Source: Rhizobium sp. WSM4643
Lineage (GTDB): Bacteria; Pseudomonadota; Alphaproteobacteria; Rhizobiales; Rhizobiaceae
Length of the DNA stretch: 64,000 nt
Direction: 5' to 3'
NCBI RefSeq assembly: GCF_025152745.1
Contig: NZ_CP104040.1
Coordinates: 992,001 to 1,056,000 of the forward strand
The notes below the pieces were generated by a model. The model saw only the letters and a list, made by a program, of their open reading frames with translations, was not told the origin of the DNA and ran no database searches. Below are positions 53,947 through 63,329 of the stretch, piece by piece. Numbering within the stretch: the stretch's first letter is position 1; each line of letters starts with the position of its first letter. Position numbers and translations under genes: made by a program.

Positions 53947-54291
53947 ATGAGCGACATGCGCACATCCCGAGAACAGACCGTCCGTCATCTCTACGCCGCC
54001 TATCTCGACGACCGCAAGGATATCGTCGGCGCCATGTTGACTGAGGATTTCACCTTCTCCAGTCCGCGTGACGACCACATCGACCGGACGACTTATTTCG
54101 AGCGCTGCTGGCCGAAGGAGCCGGTCTTCCGAGGTTTTGACATCGAATTCCTCGCGATCGACGGCGACGAGGCGGTTGTCCGCTACCGCGCCGAAAAACG
54201 GGATGGCGGCAGCTTCCGCAACATCGAGAGCCTTCGCTTCCGCGGCGACAAGATCGCATCCGTGGATGTCTATTTCGGCCGGAATCTGTGA
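53947..54291 (+). CDS. SnoaL-like/NTF2-fold protein
   Basis: 114 residues. TSREQTVRHLYAAYLDDRKDIVGAMLTEDFTFSSPRDDHIDRTTYFERCWP then VVRYRAEKRDGGSFRNIESLRFRGDKIASVDVYFG, the cone-shaped NTF2-like fold of small isomerase/hydrolase-type proteins. Substrate unknown. Confidence 0.85.
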   Translation: MSDMRTSREQTVRHLYAAYLDDRKDIVGAMLTEDFTFSSPRDDHIDRTTYFERCWPKEPVFRGFDIEFLAIDGDEAVVRYRAEKRDGGSFRNIESLRFRGDKIASVDVYFGRNL

Positions 54292-54308
54292 CCCTAAAAC
54301 GCAGATCT

Positions 54309-55040
54309 TCACAGGATCCGCATCGCCGAAGTGCCGATGATGATCATCGACACCGCCACCATCAGCGGCCGCACCGGCAGCCGCTTGACGAGGATCGCGC
54401 CGAAGGGGGCAGCGATGACGCCGCCGATGATCAGGCCGATCGCCGAATTGAGCTCCGACCAGCCAAGCGTCAGCATGAAGGTCAGGGAAATCGTCAGTGT
54501 CACGGCGAATTCGGTGAAGTTGGTCGAGCCGATCACCCGCTTCAGGTCATGGCCGCGGCTGACGAGCGAACTGGTGACGATCGGCCCCCATCCGCCGCCG
54601 CCGATCGCATCGAGCACGCCGCCGCAGAACCCGACGGGCGGCACCATCCAGTCGCGAACATCCCGCTTCGGCGGCGGCCGAAAGGCCTTGTAGAGGATCA
54701 CCAGTCCGATCGCGATCAGATACGCCGACACGAAGGGCTCGATCACCTTGCCGTCGATATTGGCAAGCAGATAGGCGCCGATCGCGCCGCCGATCATGCC
54801 GGCCGGTGCAAGCCGCGCCACCAGGCGCCAGTCCACATTGCGATGATAGGCATGCGACAGGCCCGAAGCGGCGGTCGTGAACATTTCCGCCACATGCGTC
54901 ATGGCGCTGGCATTGGCGGCCGGCACCCCGAAGGCGAGAAGGCTCGTCGTCGACAGCACGCCGAAGGCCATGCCGAGTGCGCCGTCGACGATCTGCGCGC
55001 AGAAACCCACGACGATGAAGACGAAGAAATCCAATGTCAT
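54309..55040 (-). CDS. TauE/SafE family transporter (sulfite exporter-type)
   Basis: 243 residues with about 7-8 membrane segments. FVFIVVGFCAQIVDGALGMAFGVLSTTSLLAFGVPAANASAMTHVAEMF and the second half VGFCGGVLDAIGGGGWGPIVTSSLVSRG form the duplicated TauE/SafE pattern with GG(G)WGP. Exports a sulfur-containing or other small anion; substrate not known. Confidence 0.92.
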   Translation of the reverse strand: MTLDFFVFIVVGFCAQIVDGALGMAFGVLSTTSLLAFGVPAANASAMTHVAEMFTTAASGLSHAYHRNVDWRLVARLAPAGMIGGAIGAYLLANIDGKVIEPFVSAYLIAIGLVILYKAFRPPPKRDVRDWMVPPVGFCGGVLDAIGGGGWGPIVTSSLVSRGHDLKRVIGSTNFTEFAVTLTISLTFMLTLGWSELNSAIGLIIGGVIAAPFGAILVKRLPVRPLMVAVSMIIIGTSAMRIL

Positions 55041-55067
55041 GCATTCCCCTCAGACAAACGGTAGCAT

Positions 55068-55170
55068 TACAGCGCCGCGCGTCTTTAGACGCGCAAAGGA
55101 CGTTGTAACACTTTGAATTGCCGCATAACTCCTTAAGTCGATTCCGGTTTAAGGAATTATGCGGCAGAAC
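55068..55170. repeat. Rhizobial mosaic intergenic repeat
   Basis: ACAGCGCCGCGCGTCTTTAG ... TTAAGTCGATTCCGGTTTAAGG ..., third copy of the 6447-6550 family, upstream of the TauE/SafE gene. Confidence 0.75.
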
Positions 55171-55198
55171 CCGCGACGCCGGGAAAAAGTTTCCGTTC

Positions 55199-55852
55199 TC
55201 AGGCGGCAATTCCGTGCTGCTTCAGCCGGATGATCTTGAAGAAGCCGTTCGGAAAGACCGGCAGAATACCGGCAGGAGCGAAATCACCGCGGCGCTCGGC
55301 CCAGGCGACGATGCGGTGAATACGGAAGGCGGAGGACCAGCCGATGTGACGCACCAGCGGCGCCACCGCCGTCTCGATCACGCCCTGCAGGCCGGCGCCG
55401 TCGCCAAGTTTGCTGGCAAGGATGATCTCGCCGCCCGGCCTGAGCACTCTCGCGCATTCGTCGAGCGCGCGTTCGGGCTCGGGGATCAGCGTGATGACGA
55501 AGGGCAGGCAGACCGCATCGAAAGACCGGTCGGCAAAGGTGAGCGCATGCGCATCCATCACATCAAGCGCCTGCACATGCTGCAGCTTCTCGCGTCTTGC
55601 CTTTTCGCGCGCCCGCGCGATCATGTGTTCGGAAATGTCGATGCCGGTTACGCGGCAGTGGCGTGGGTAATGCCCGAGCGTCAGGCCGGTGCCGACGCCG
55701 ATCTCCAGAATATCGGTGCCGGCCGCGGCGGCGAGGGCAGCAAGCTTGCGGTGGCCGTCGCGCAGGATGCCGCGATAGACCCGGTCATAGACCGGCGCCC
55801 AGCGCTGATAGATTTTCTGCTGATCTTCCGCCCTGCTGCGAAGCTCCGACAT
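55199..55852 (-). CDS. SAM-dependent methyltransferase (phospholipid N-methyltransferase-like)
   Basis: 217 residues. QQKIYQRWAPVYDRVYRGILRDGHRKLAALAAAAGTDILEIGVGTGLTLGHYP (SAM motif I), GIDISEHMIARAREKA, LDVMDAHALTFADRSFDAVCLPFVITLIPEPERALDECARVLRPGGEIILAS. The layout resembles Rhodobacter-type PmtA, which methylates phosphatidylethanolamine; a UbiE-like or other methyltransferase is possible. No membrane segment. Confidence 0.8.
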   Translation of the reverse strand: MSELRSRAEDQQKIYQRWAPVYDRVYRGILRDGHRKLAALAAAAGTDILEIGVGTGLTLGHYPRHCRVTGIDISEHMIARAREKARREKLQHVQALDVMDAHALTFADRSFDAVCLPFVITLIPEPERALDECARVLRPGGEIILASKLGDGAGLQGVIETAVAPLVRHIGWSSAFRIHRIVAWAERRGDFAPAGILPVFPNGFFKIIRLKQHGIAA

Positions 55853-55959
55853 GCCTGCACCTCCCTAAAGCCCAGGCTTTCAACTCCTGAGCGTAGGCTT
55901 CGGTTCCCCAGAAATGTGACGCAGGCACAAACCAGCACGGTAAGTAACCTCATAGCGGC

Positions 55960-56286
55960 CTATTTCGCCGGCGTGAGCCCGAGCTTTGTGACATCCAGCT
56001 CGCTGCCGATCTCGACGGTTTTCTTTTGCTTGTCGTAGACGCAGATCTGGGCGATCAGCCCCTTGGCGCCCTTCGGCTTGCCTGTCACCAGGGCAAGCCC
56101 GTAATGCGAGCTGCCGAAGGGATCGACGGTGGCGCTGGGCTTTTCGATCGCGACCGCCGCCTTCTTGCATTTGGCCTCGACGTCGGCGGCGAGCTGCTTC
56201 CAGGCGTCATCGGAGGAGGCATGCGCCGCACCTGCCAGCGAAAGCAGGGCGGCCGCGGCGAGAGGCTGGATTATATTCCTGTTCAT
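55960..56286 (-). CDS. Small periplasmic protein of unknown function
   Basis: 108 residues with a Sec signal (MNRNIIQPLAAAALLSLAGAAHA). Mature DDAWKQLAADVEAKCKKAAVAIEKPSATVDPFGSSHYGLALVTG ... AQICVYDKQKKTVEIGSELD is a compact conserved-looking domain with two Cys. Function unknown. Confidence 0.7.
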   Translation of the reverse strand: MNRNIIQPLAAAALLSLAGAAHASSDDAWKQLAADVEAKCKKAAVAIEKPSATVDPFGSSHYGLALVTGKPKGAKGLIAQICVYDKQKKTVEIGSELDVTKLGLTPAK

Positions 56287-56511
56287 ATAGGGGCTCCGTT
56301 GATCTCCATAACAGGCAAAGTGGTTTTCGGGGCGGGTATTCCCAATGATTTGCCCAGGCGATTTCTACGCACGACTCCAACCCGCAACTGAGGCAAATTT
56401 TCCTCCGGCCGGGTCGTTTTTTGATAATTCGCCGGTTGCCTCTCCCCCTTTCCCCTCCTATGTTCCGCCTCACCTGCCGAGACGCAATCTATTGCCAAGA
56501 GGAGATCTGAC

Positions 56512-57114
56512 ATGGCTTTCGAATTGCCTGAACTTCCCTATGATTACGAAGCGCTTGCTCCCTTCATGTCGAAGGAAACGCTGGAGTTCCATCACGACAA
56601 GCACCACAAGGCCTATGTCGACAACGGCAACAAGCTCGCCGCCGAAGCCGGTCTTTCGGACCTTTCGCTCGAAGACGTCGTCAAGAAGTCCTTCGGCACC
56701 AATGCCGGCCTCTTCAACAACGCGGCCCAGCATTACAACCACATCCATTTCTGGAAGTGGATGAAGAAGGGCGGCGGCGGCAACAAGCTGCCGGGCAAGC
56801 TCGAAGCGGCCTTTGCCTCCGATCTCGGCGGCTACGACAAGTTCAAGGCCGACTTCGCCAATGCCGGCGCCACCCAGTTCGGCTCCGGATGGGCCTGGGT
56901 TTCCGTCAAGAACGGCAAGCTCGAAATCTCCAAGACCCCGAACGGCGAAAACCCGCTCGTTCACGGCGCCACCCCGATCCTCGGCGTCGACGTCTGGGAA
57001 CACTCTTATTACATCGACTATCGCAATGCTCGCCCGAAGTACCTCGAAGCCTTCGTCGACAGCCTGATCAACTGGGACTATGTCCTGGAACGCTACGAAG
57101 CAGCCACGAAGTAA
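56512..57114 (+). CDS. sodB: Superoxide dismutase (Fe/Mn)
   Basis: 200 residues. Metal ligands His27, His74, Asp160 and His164 in EFHHDKHHKAYVDN, AAQHYNHIHFW and DVWEHSYYIDY. MAFELPELPYDYEALAPFMSKETLEFHH is the usual rhizobial start. The Fe/Mn choice cannot be read with confidence; cytoplasmic enzyme, no signal peptide. GAGGAGATC lies upstream, and a strong terminator follows. Confidence 0.95.
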   Translation: MAFELPELPYDYEALAPFMSKETLEFHHDKHHKAYVDNGNKLAAEAGLSDLSLEDVVKKSFGTNAGLFNNAAQHYNHIHFWKWMKKGGGGNKLPGKLEAAFASDLGGYDKFKADFANAGATQFGSGWAWVSVKNGKLEISKTPNGENPLVHGATPILGVDVWEHSYYIDYRNARPKYLEAFVDSLINWDYVLERYEAATK

Positions 57115-57163
57115 GCGGTATCAGGCTCGCCGCCCTGGCGGCGATGTCGTCAGCCTCTTAGAA

Positions 57164-57202
57164 TTTTACACCCGGCGCCTCAAACGCCGGGTGTTTCGTT
57201 TT
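57164..57202 (+). terminator. Rho-independent terminator after sodB
   Basis: Perfect 10-bp stem ACACCCGGCG/CGCCGGGTGT (57168-57177, 57185-57194) followed by TTCGTTTT. T-rich DNA on the left side may allow action in both directions. Confidence 0.85.
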
Positions 57203-57251
57203 CACACGAAGCCGTCACATCCCTGTCATCGGCCGCTCCTAATCACGCCCC

Positions 57252-58097
57252 ATGTCTTCTTCCTCTTCTCCCCTGTTCCGCTTCGGCATCATCGCCGACC
57301 CGCAATATGCGGCGATCGCGCCGCATGTCGCGATGGATCGCTATTATGCCAACAGCCTCGCCAAGGTCGCCGAGGCGATCGAGGTCTTCAACGGCGAGGA
57401 GCTAAGCTTCGTCATGACGCTCGGCGATGTCATCGACCGCAGCTTTTCAAGCTTCGACGATATCCTGCCGGTCTATGAGAAGCTCAGGCACGAGGCGCTC
57501 TTCCTGCTCGGCAACCACGATTTCTCGGTCTCTGCAGCACACTTGTCCGAAGTCGCCGCGCGCCTCGGCATGCCATCGCCCTATTACAGCTTCTTGCGCC
57601 ACGGCTGGCGCTTCATCGTGCTCGACGGCAACGAGGTCAGCATCTTCGCGCCGCCCGAGGGCCATCATCATCGGGCGCTTGCCGCTGAGATGCTGGCGGA
57701 GCTGCAGGCCAAGGGCGCCAGGAACGCCCATCGCTGGAATGCCGCGCTGAGCGACGAGCAGTTCGCCTGGCTTGGCGATGAAATCGCAAAAGCGGCCGAG
57801 GCCGGCGAGAAGGTGATCGTCATGAATCACTATCCCATTCATCCGCCCAGTGAGCACGGCATGTGGGACAGCGAACGCACCGTCGCGCTGCTCGCCTCGC
57901 GAGCCAATGTCGTTGCCTATCTCAACGGCCACGACCATGTCGGCAATTACGGCATGGCCGGCGCCTGCCACTTCGTCAATTTCAAGGGCGTGGTCGACAC
58001 CGAGACGGAAAACGCCTTCGCGATCGTCGAGGTCCATGCCTCCAGCATCGAAATCCGCGGCTTCGGCCGCGAGATGAGCCGAACGCTGTCCATCTAG
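57252..58097 (+). CDS. Calcineurin-like metallophosphoesterase
   Basis: 281 residues. Metal-site motifs in order: FGIIADPQY, MTLGDVID, LLGNHDF, VIVMNHYPIH and LNGHDH. The arrangement resembles ADP-ribose/CDP-alcohol diphosphatase (ADPRibase-Mn) rather than generic phosphatases. It converges with the AraC gene, overlapping by four bases. Confidence 0.88.
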   Translation: MSSSSSPLFRFGIIADPQYAAIAPHVAMDRYYANSLAKVAEAIEVFNGEELSFVMTLGDVIDRSFSSFDDILPVYEKLRHEALFLLGNHDFSVSAAHLSEVAARLGMPSPYYSFLRHGWRFIVLDGNEVSIFAPPEGHHHRALAAEMLAELQAKGARNAHRWNAALSDEQFAWLGDEIAKAAEAGEKVIVMNHYPIHPPSEHGMWDSERTVALLASRANVVAYLNGHDHVGNYGMAGACHFVNFKGVVDTETENAFAIVEVHASSIEIRGFGREMSRTLSI

Positions 58098-59002
58098 CTG
58101 ATTGCCGGCTCAGCCGGCATCGCCCTCATTTCACTGATGTCGCGCTTCGGTGGTGTCCCGAACATGCGGGCATATTCGCGGCTGAACTGGGAGGCGCTCT
58201 CGTAACCAACCTGATAGGCCGCGTTTGCGGCGTTGAACCCATCGGTCACCATCAGCCGCCGGGCCTCGAGTAGCCGCAACTGCTTCTGATACTGCAGCGG
58301 CGTCATCGTGGTCAGGATTTTGAAATGCTGGTGGAAGGAGGAAGGGCTCATCCTGGCTGCCGCCGCAAGCTTTTCCACCCGAACGGCGTGCGCAAAATTA
58401 CCGCGCAACAGGTAGATGGCCTCGGCCACGCGGCGCGTATGGCTGTCGGGCAATGCAAGCTTGCAGATCTCATCGCCATTTTTTCCGGAAAGCAACCAGA
58501 AACTGATCTCTCGCATGATTGCCGGATGAAGGATTGGGATCGCTTTGGGCGCCGCGAGCGTCCGGATCAGTCTCAGTATGCAGTCCTGCAACTCCGGGCC
58601 GAATTCTTGAACGAAAACACCGGGCCCGCCGTCGCCTGCCGGCTTCGGCGGTGCATCCATCTCCTCCAGCACCTCGCGCAGGATAGTGACGTCGAGTTCC
58701 AGGTTGATAGCGATCATCGGCCGTTCGGCACTGGCTTTCGTCACCTGTCCGAAGGCCGGCATCTCGACGCTGATGATCAGCGCTTGCATCGCTTCGTAAT
58801 CGAAAAGGCGGTCTCCGAACATGAGTTGCTTGGCGCCATCCACGATGATGCAGAGCGCCGGCCGGTAGATCGCCGGCTTCGGCATGGAGAGAGTGCTGGA
58901 ACGCATCAGGAAAAAACCGTCGACAGCGGTGGCAAAGAGCCCGTCACCTCCGCCATGTGCATCCATGTATCCATTGAGCGCCTGCTTCAGATCTGCGGAC
59001 AT
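58094..59002 (-). CDS. AraC family transcriptional regulator
   Basis: 302 residues. N-terminal cupin-like part (PKPAIYRPALCIIVDGAKQLMFGDRLFDYEAMQALIISVEMPAFGQV) as in the AraC_N family, and two C-terminal HTHs (HAVRVEKLAAAARMSPSSFHQHFKILTTMTPLQYQKQLRLLEARRLM; NAAYQVGYESASQFSREYARMFGTPPKRD). Divergent from an SDR dehydrogenase, a common pairing for this regulator family. Confidence 0.92.
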   Translation of the reverse strand: MSADLKQALNGYMDAHGGGDGLFATAVDGFFLMRSSTLSMPKPAIYRPALCIIVDGAKQLMFGDRLFDYEAMQALIISVEMPAFGQVTKASAERPMIAINLELDVTILREVLEEMDAPPKPAGDGGPGVFVQEFGPELQDCILRLIRTLAAPKAIPILHPAIMREISFWLLSGKNGDEICKLALPDSHTRRVAEAIYLLRGNFAHAVRVEKLAAAARMSPSSFHQHFKILTTMTPLQYQKQLRLLEARRLMVTDGFNAANAAYQVGYESASQFSREYARMFGTPPKRDISEMRAMPAEPAIS

Positions 59003-59181
59003 CTTCGCCTCCAGTGAACGCGGGGTCGGTCTGCCGCGCCGGTGAGAATGATCTTAATCCCTCAGCCCGGCTGGGCAAGGCGTTTGGAGGAATAGGCAAG
59101 AAATTGCGGGATTTCGGCATTCAGGATTCCAGGCTTGCGGCGCATAAAATTGGCCTGTCAAAACATCAGGAGGTACCTGAA

Positions 59182-59952
59182 ATGCCCAACCAGAATTCAA
59201 CCTCGAAAGTCGCAATCGTTACCGGCGGAAGCCGCGGCCTGGGCCGCAATACGGTCGTCAATCTGGCAAGGAGCGGCGTCGATGTGATCTTGACCTACAA
59301 CTCGAACCGCGACGAGGCGGAGAAGGTCGTCGCCGAGATCGAGGCGCTGGGCCGCAAGGCCGCTGCACTTCAACTCGATTCCGGCAACGTGGCGGCGTTC
59401 GATGCCTTTGTCGAAAGTGTACGCGAGATCCTCAAGGGCTGGGGGCGTGAGCATTTCGACTTTCTCGTCAACAATGCCGGCACCAGCTACCACGCCCCGA
59501 TTTTGGAGACGACCGAAGCGGAGATGGACAAGCTTTACAACCTGCATTTCAAGGGGGTTTTCTTCCTCACGCAGAAGCTCCTGCCGGTGATCGAGGACGG
59601 CGGCCGCATCGTCAACCTCTCCAGCGGTCTCGCCCGCATGGCCATGGTTGGCGCATCGGCCTATGGCTCGATGAAGGGTGCGGTCGAGGTGCTGACGCGC
59701 TACATGGCCAAGGAGCTTGGCCCGCGCGGCATTGCCGTCAACACCGTCGCCCCGGGCGCCATCGAGACCGATTTCAGCGGCGGGATGGTGCGGGACAATC
59801 CGGAGATCAACCGTGCGGTCGCCACCATGACTGCACTCGGCCGCGCCGGTGTGCCCGACGATATAGGGCCGATGATCGCTTCCCTCCTGAGCGATGCCAA
59901 CCGTTGGGTCAACGCCCAGCGCATCGAGGTTTCGGGCGGCATGTCGCTCTGA
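59182..59952 (+). CDS. Short-chain dehydrogenase/reductase
   Basis: 256 residues from ATG 59182, with AGGAGG upstream. TGGSRGLG (14-21), NNAG (97-100), Ser147/148, Tyr161 and Lys165 (SAYGSMK), and the C-terminal VNTVAPGAIETDF segment. NADP preference is likely because of the Arg after the Gly-rich loop region. Substrate unknown; probably controlled by the divergent AraC protein. Confidence 0.93.
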   Translation: MPNQNSTSKVAIVTGGSRGLGRNTVVNLARSGVDVILTYNSNRDEAEKVVAEIEALGRKAAALQLDSGNVAAFDAFVESVREILKGWGREHFDFLVNNAGTSYHAPILETTEAEMDKLYNLHFKGVFFLTQKLLPVIEDGGRIVNLSSGLARMAMVGASAYGSMKGAVEVLTRYMAKELGPRGIAVNTVAPGAIETDFSGGMVRDNPEINRAVATMTALGRAGVPDDIGPMIASLLSDANRWVNAQRIEVSGGMSL

Positions 59953-59974
59953 ATAATCGCGATTGGGCGAATAG

Positions 59975-60667
59975 CTAGACGGCGATCGGTTTCTCCGTCC
60001 AACCGCTGGTCCAGAGTTCCCGCAACCGGTCGCCGTCGCCCTTGAAGAAATCCTCAGCTGTCGCGCAGTGCTCCACCCGGTCGCTGCGGAAATTGCGGAT
60101 CGCCTGGCGTAACTCGCACCAGGCGACGATATTGGCGGTCTGCGAATAATAGATCAGCGCGACCGGTCGGATCGTCCTCTCGCTGGCGCGGCCGAGTTCG
60201 TCGCGGTAGCCGAGCATCAGCTTGCGTTCGTCGCGGATCGCGCGGCGCACGATCGCCAGGTCGAAGCCTGCCGGCTGCGCAATCGAGCCCCAGGCATAAA
60301 GCGCCTTATTGTCCATCGCCTGGCGCAGCGGCGGCGGCACGGCGCCTGATATCTTCCGGTTGACCCGGCGCGCGGCCTGCTTCAGCTCCTCGTCCGCAGT
60401 CCGTTCGAGCAGCGCCAGCGACAGCACAATCGCCTCCATCTCCTCGATCGAAAACATCAGCGGCGGCAGGTCGAAGCCCGGCCGCATGATGTAGCCGATG
60501 CCGCGCTCGCCCTCGATCGGCACCCGCATCGCCTGAAGCGCGGCGATGTCGCGATAGATCGAGCGCACGGTCACTTCGAGCGTCTCCGCCATCGCCGCCG
60601 CCGTCATCGGCTTTCTGGCCAGCCTGAGGATCTGAATGATCTCGAAAAGCCGCGAAGCCTTGCGCAT
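59975..60667 (-). CDS. WYL-domain transcriptional regulator (YafY/DeoR-like)
   Basis: 230 residues from ATG 60667. N-terminal HTH (SRLFEIIQILRLARKPMTAAAMAETLEVTVRSIYRDIAAL) and a WYL-type domain (RRAIRDERKLMLGYRDELGRASERTIRPVALIYYSQTANIVAWCELRQAIRNFRSDRVEHC). Divergent from a LysE-type exporter, with a palindrome in between. Confidence 0.92.
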   Translation of the reverse strand: MRKASRLFEIIQILRLARKPMTAAAMAETLEVTVRSIYRDIAALQAMRVPIEGERGIGYIMRPGFDLPPLMFSIEEMEAIVLSLALLERTADEELKQAARRVNRKISGAVPPPLRQAMDNKALYAWGSIAQPAGFDLAIVRRAIRDERKLMLGYRDELGRASERTIRPVALIYYSQTANIVAWCELRQAIRNFRSDRVEHCATAEDFFKGDGDRLRELWTSGWTEKPIAV

Positions 60668-60691
60668 TTTACCTCTCCCATACCAACGCTC

Positions 60692-60709
60692 CTGACAATA
60701 CACTGTCAG
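60692..60709. promoter_or_regulatory. Candidate WYL-regulator operator
   Basis: CTGACAATACACTGTCAG, 6-bp perfect arms, between the divergent regulator and exporter genes. Confidence 0.55.
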
Positions 60710-60796
60710 TTGGCTTTGCGTATAGAGCCGCCTATCGGATTGAAATTAATCAGGGTCTTTTGAAAACGGCCTGCAGAACCCAAGGCGGTAACTGAC

Positions 60797-61432
60797 ATGA
60801 ACTACCATGAAAACCTCTGGCTCTTCTTCACCCTTCTTTTCGGCATCATCATCGTGCCTGGCATGGACATGCTCTTCGTGCTCGCCAATTCGCTGACCGG
60901 CGGCGTCAGGCGCGGGCTGGCGGCCACCGGCGGCATCATGGCCGGCGGTGCCGTGCATTCGGCCTACGGCGCGGCCGGCGTCGGCGTGCTCGTCACCATG
61001 CTGCCGCAGCTTTTCAACGTGCTGCTCTTTGCCGGCGTTGCCTACATGATCTGGATCGGCATCTCGCTGATCCGCAGTTCGATCACGGTCGAGGCGGTCG
61101 GGCCGGGAACGGCACGCTCCGGCTGGCGCGCTTTTCGCCAGGGCGCTGTCACCTGTCTGGTCAATCCGAAGGCCTATATCTTCATGTTTGCCGTCTATCC
61201 GCAGTTCCTGAGACCGGAATATGGCCCGATCTGGATGCAGGGGCTGATCATGGGCGTCATGACTGTCGTCACCCAGTTTGCCATCTACGGCACCCTGGCG
61301 ATGACGGCCGGCCGCAGCCGCGACCTGCTCGTCGCCAACCCTGACGTCACGGCCTTTGTCGGCCGCTTCGCCGGACTGCTGCTGGTTGCGGTCTCCGCCT
61401 TCAGCCTCTGGCAGGGGTGGAAAAGCGCTTGA
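60797..61432 (+). CDS. LysE/RhtB family amino acid exporter
   Basis: 211 residues, about six membrane segments. LFGIIIVPGMDMLFVLANSLTGGVRRGLAATGGIMAGGAVHSAYGAAGVGVL and GAVTCLVNPKAYIFMFAVYPQFL (NPK motif) are typical. Exports an amino acid or derivative; probably regulated by the divergent WYL protein. Confidence 0.92.
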   Translation: MNYHENLWLFFTLLFGIIIVPGMDMLFVLANSLTGGVRRGLAATGGIMAGGAVHSAYGAAGVGVLVTMLPQLFNVLLFAGVAYMIWIGISLIRSSITVEAVGPGTARSGWRAFRQGAVTCLVNPKAYIFMFAVYPQFLRPEYGPIWMQGLIMGVMTVVTQFAIYGTLAMTAGRSRDLLVANPDVTAFVGRFAGLLLVAVSAFSLWQGWKSA

Positions 61433-61623
61433 GCGCCACTGCATGTCGCCCGGAAGTGTGCAGCGGTTCCGGGACAACGACATGCATAAAAGCAGAGAAC
61501 GGCCTATCACATTGTTTTTATGACGATCCGGCAAAACGTGACTGCCCGGAGGCATGGATTTTGTCATGCTCCCGGTGCAGATTGGCCATCGGCCATCTTG
61601 GCCGAGGAAAAATGGAGAGGAAT

Positions 61624-62064
61624 ATGAATTGGAAAGCAATAGCTGCGGCTGTAGCGATGGCCGGCATGGCCTTCGGTTCGGTGACCGCCGCCGACGGCAC
61701 CCATGATTCGCGCATTGCCTTGATGAAGCAGATCGGCGGTTCGGCTGGCGCGCTGGCGGACATCGCCAAGGGCACGAAGCCTTACGACGCCGAGGCGGTG
61801 AAGGCGGCGCTGACGAAGATTGCCGCAACGGCCAAGGTTTTTCCCGATCAGTTCAAGCCGGACACGGAGACCGGCGACAAAGAGGCGAGCCCGAAGATCT
61901 GGGAAAACATGGATGACTTCAAGGCGCGCGCCGCCAAGCTCTCCGCTGACGCCGAAACTGCGCTCGCCCAGCTTCCGGCCGATCCTGCCGCCGTCGGCGC
62001 CACGATCAACACGCTTGGCGCCAACTGCGCGGGCTGTCACAAGGCCTATCGTATCAAGGAGTGA
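61624..62064 (+). CDS. Cytochrome c' (class II)
   Basis: 146 residues with a Sec signal (MNWKAIAAAVAMAGMAFGSVTAA). Four-helix pattern starting RIALMKQIGGSAGALADIAKG and ending with the haem site CAGCH (135-139) ten residues from the C-terminus, as in cytochrome c'. Periplasmic; relatives bind NO or shuttle electrons. Followed by a diheme cytochrome. Confidence 0.93.
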   Translation: MNWKAIAAAVAMAGMAFGSVTAADGTHDSRIALMKQIGGSAGALADIAKGTKPYDAEAVKAALTKIAATAKVFPDQFKPDTETGDKEASPKIWENMDDFKARAAKLSADAETALAQLPADPAAVGATINTLGANCAGCHKAYRIKE

Positions 62065-62076
62065 TAGGCCGACTGA

Positions 62077-62210
62077 GCAATTCCAGCAAAAGTGTGCAGC
62101 GGTTTTGCGCCCGGAATTGCTCAACAAACGACAGCAATTCCAGCAAAAGTGTGCAGCGGTTTTGCGCCCGGAATTGCTCAACAAACGACAGCAACTCCAG
62201 CAAAGGTGCG
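62077..62210. repeat. 57-base tandem repeats between two cytochrome genes
   Basis: Units start at 62077, 62134 and 62191 (partial). Each has a palindrome with GCAATTCCAGCAAAAG and CCGGAATTGC arms, the same family as the element at 7386-7428. Confidence 0.85.
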
Positions 62211-62340
62211 CGGCTTGCTTCCGCGTGACGCGGGGGAAATGGAATGCTGGGGATCCACGATCCGTGCCCGGCTTGCCGCCGGCGCGGATCGCTTTATGTG
62301 GGACCGACGGCGGCAACATTGGCAAAAGGGGAGGCGGCGC

Positions 62341-63255
62341 ATGGTCCGCAGGTTCATCCGGTTACTGCTCTGTCTGATCGGCGTCGCCGTGCTCGGCGGC
62401 GGCGCCTTCTATCTAGTCACTGCGCCCGACCCGCTGCCGGAGAGCCATTGGGCGGGTCTCGTCGCGCCGGACCTGGCCAACGGCCAGATGGTGTTCTGGG
62501 CAGGCGGCTGCGTCAGCTGTCATGCGGCACCCGGTTCCGAAGGCGATGCAAAGCTGACGCTGTCAGGCGGACTGGCGCTGAAGAGCCCCTTCGGGACCTT
62601 CCACGTGCCGAACATCTCACCCGATGAAAAGGCTGGTATCGGCGGCTGGACGCTTGCCGAGTTCGGCAACGCGATGAAACGCGGCGTCGGCCCGGGTGGG
62701 CAGCATCTTTACCCATCTTTTCCCTATGGCTCTTATTCCCGCATGAGCGACAAGGACGTCAACGATCTCTTCGCCTTCCTGAAAACCCTGCCGAAAAGCA
62801 CAAATGTCGCGCCACCGCATGAGCTGCCGTTCCCCTTCAACATCCGGCTGGCGCTCGGCGGCTGGAAATTCCTCTATCTCAACGATCAGCCGCGCGTGGC
62901 TCTCGCCAAGGGCGACGACAAGATCAAGCGCGGGCAGTATCTCGTCGAAGGCCCCGGTCATTGCGGCGAATGCCATACGCCGCGTGATGCGCTCGGCGGC
63001 TTCAAGGCCGATATGTGGCTTGCCGGCGCGCCGAATCCGGAAGGCAAGGGCCGCATACCCGATATCACCCCGGCCTCCAAGAGTATCGGCTCCTGGAGCG
63101 AGGCCGATATCGTGAGCTACCTCGAAACCGGCTTCACCCCCGATTTCGATTCCGTCGGCGGCTCGATGGTTGATGTGCAACGGAACATCGCCCGCCTGCC
63201 CGCCTCCGACCGCGAGGCGATCGCCGCCTATCTGAAGGCGGTACCGGGCCGTTAG
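62341..63255 (+). CDS. Membrane-anchored diheme cytochrome c
   Basis: 304 residues from ATG 62341. N-terminal uncleaved-looking membrane anchor (FIRLLLCLIGVAVLGGGAFYLV), two haem sites CVSCH (57-61) and CGECH (208-212), and likely Met ligands later in each domain. Resembles the cytochrome subunits of periplasmic dehydrogenases, but no dehydrogenase gene is adjacent. With the cytochrome c' it may form an electron-transfer unit. Confidence 0.92.
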   Translation: MVRRFIRLLLCLIGVAVLGGGAFYLVTAPDPLPESHWAGLVAPDLANGQMVFWAGGCVSCHAAPGSEGDAKLTLSGGLALKSPFGTFHVPNISPDEKAGIGGWTLAEFGNAMKRGVGPGGQHLYPSFPYGSYSRMSDKDVNDLFAFLKTLPKSTNVAPPHELPFPFNIRLALGGWKFLYLNDQPRVALAKGDDKIKRGQYLVEGPGHCGECHTPRDALGGFKADMWLAGAPNPEGKGRIPDITPASKSIGSWSEADIVSYLETGFTPDFDSVGGSMVDVQRNIARLPASDREAIAAYLKAVPGR

Positions 63256-63329
63256 CGATGGAAGTCGCGCGAGGGTTGCTGCCACGGTCACTTGGTTGCT
63301 TGGCACCTTCGCAAGATCCCACGCCCTAT

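Noticed and set aside
53733..54044. ORF upstream of the SnoaL-like gene
   Set aside because: Overlaps the real gene in another frame and has low-complexity composition.
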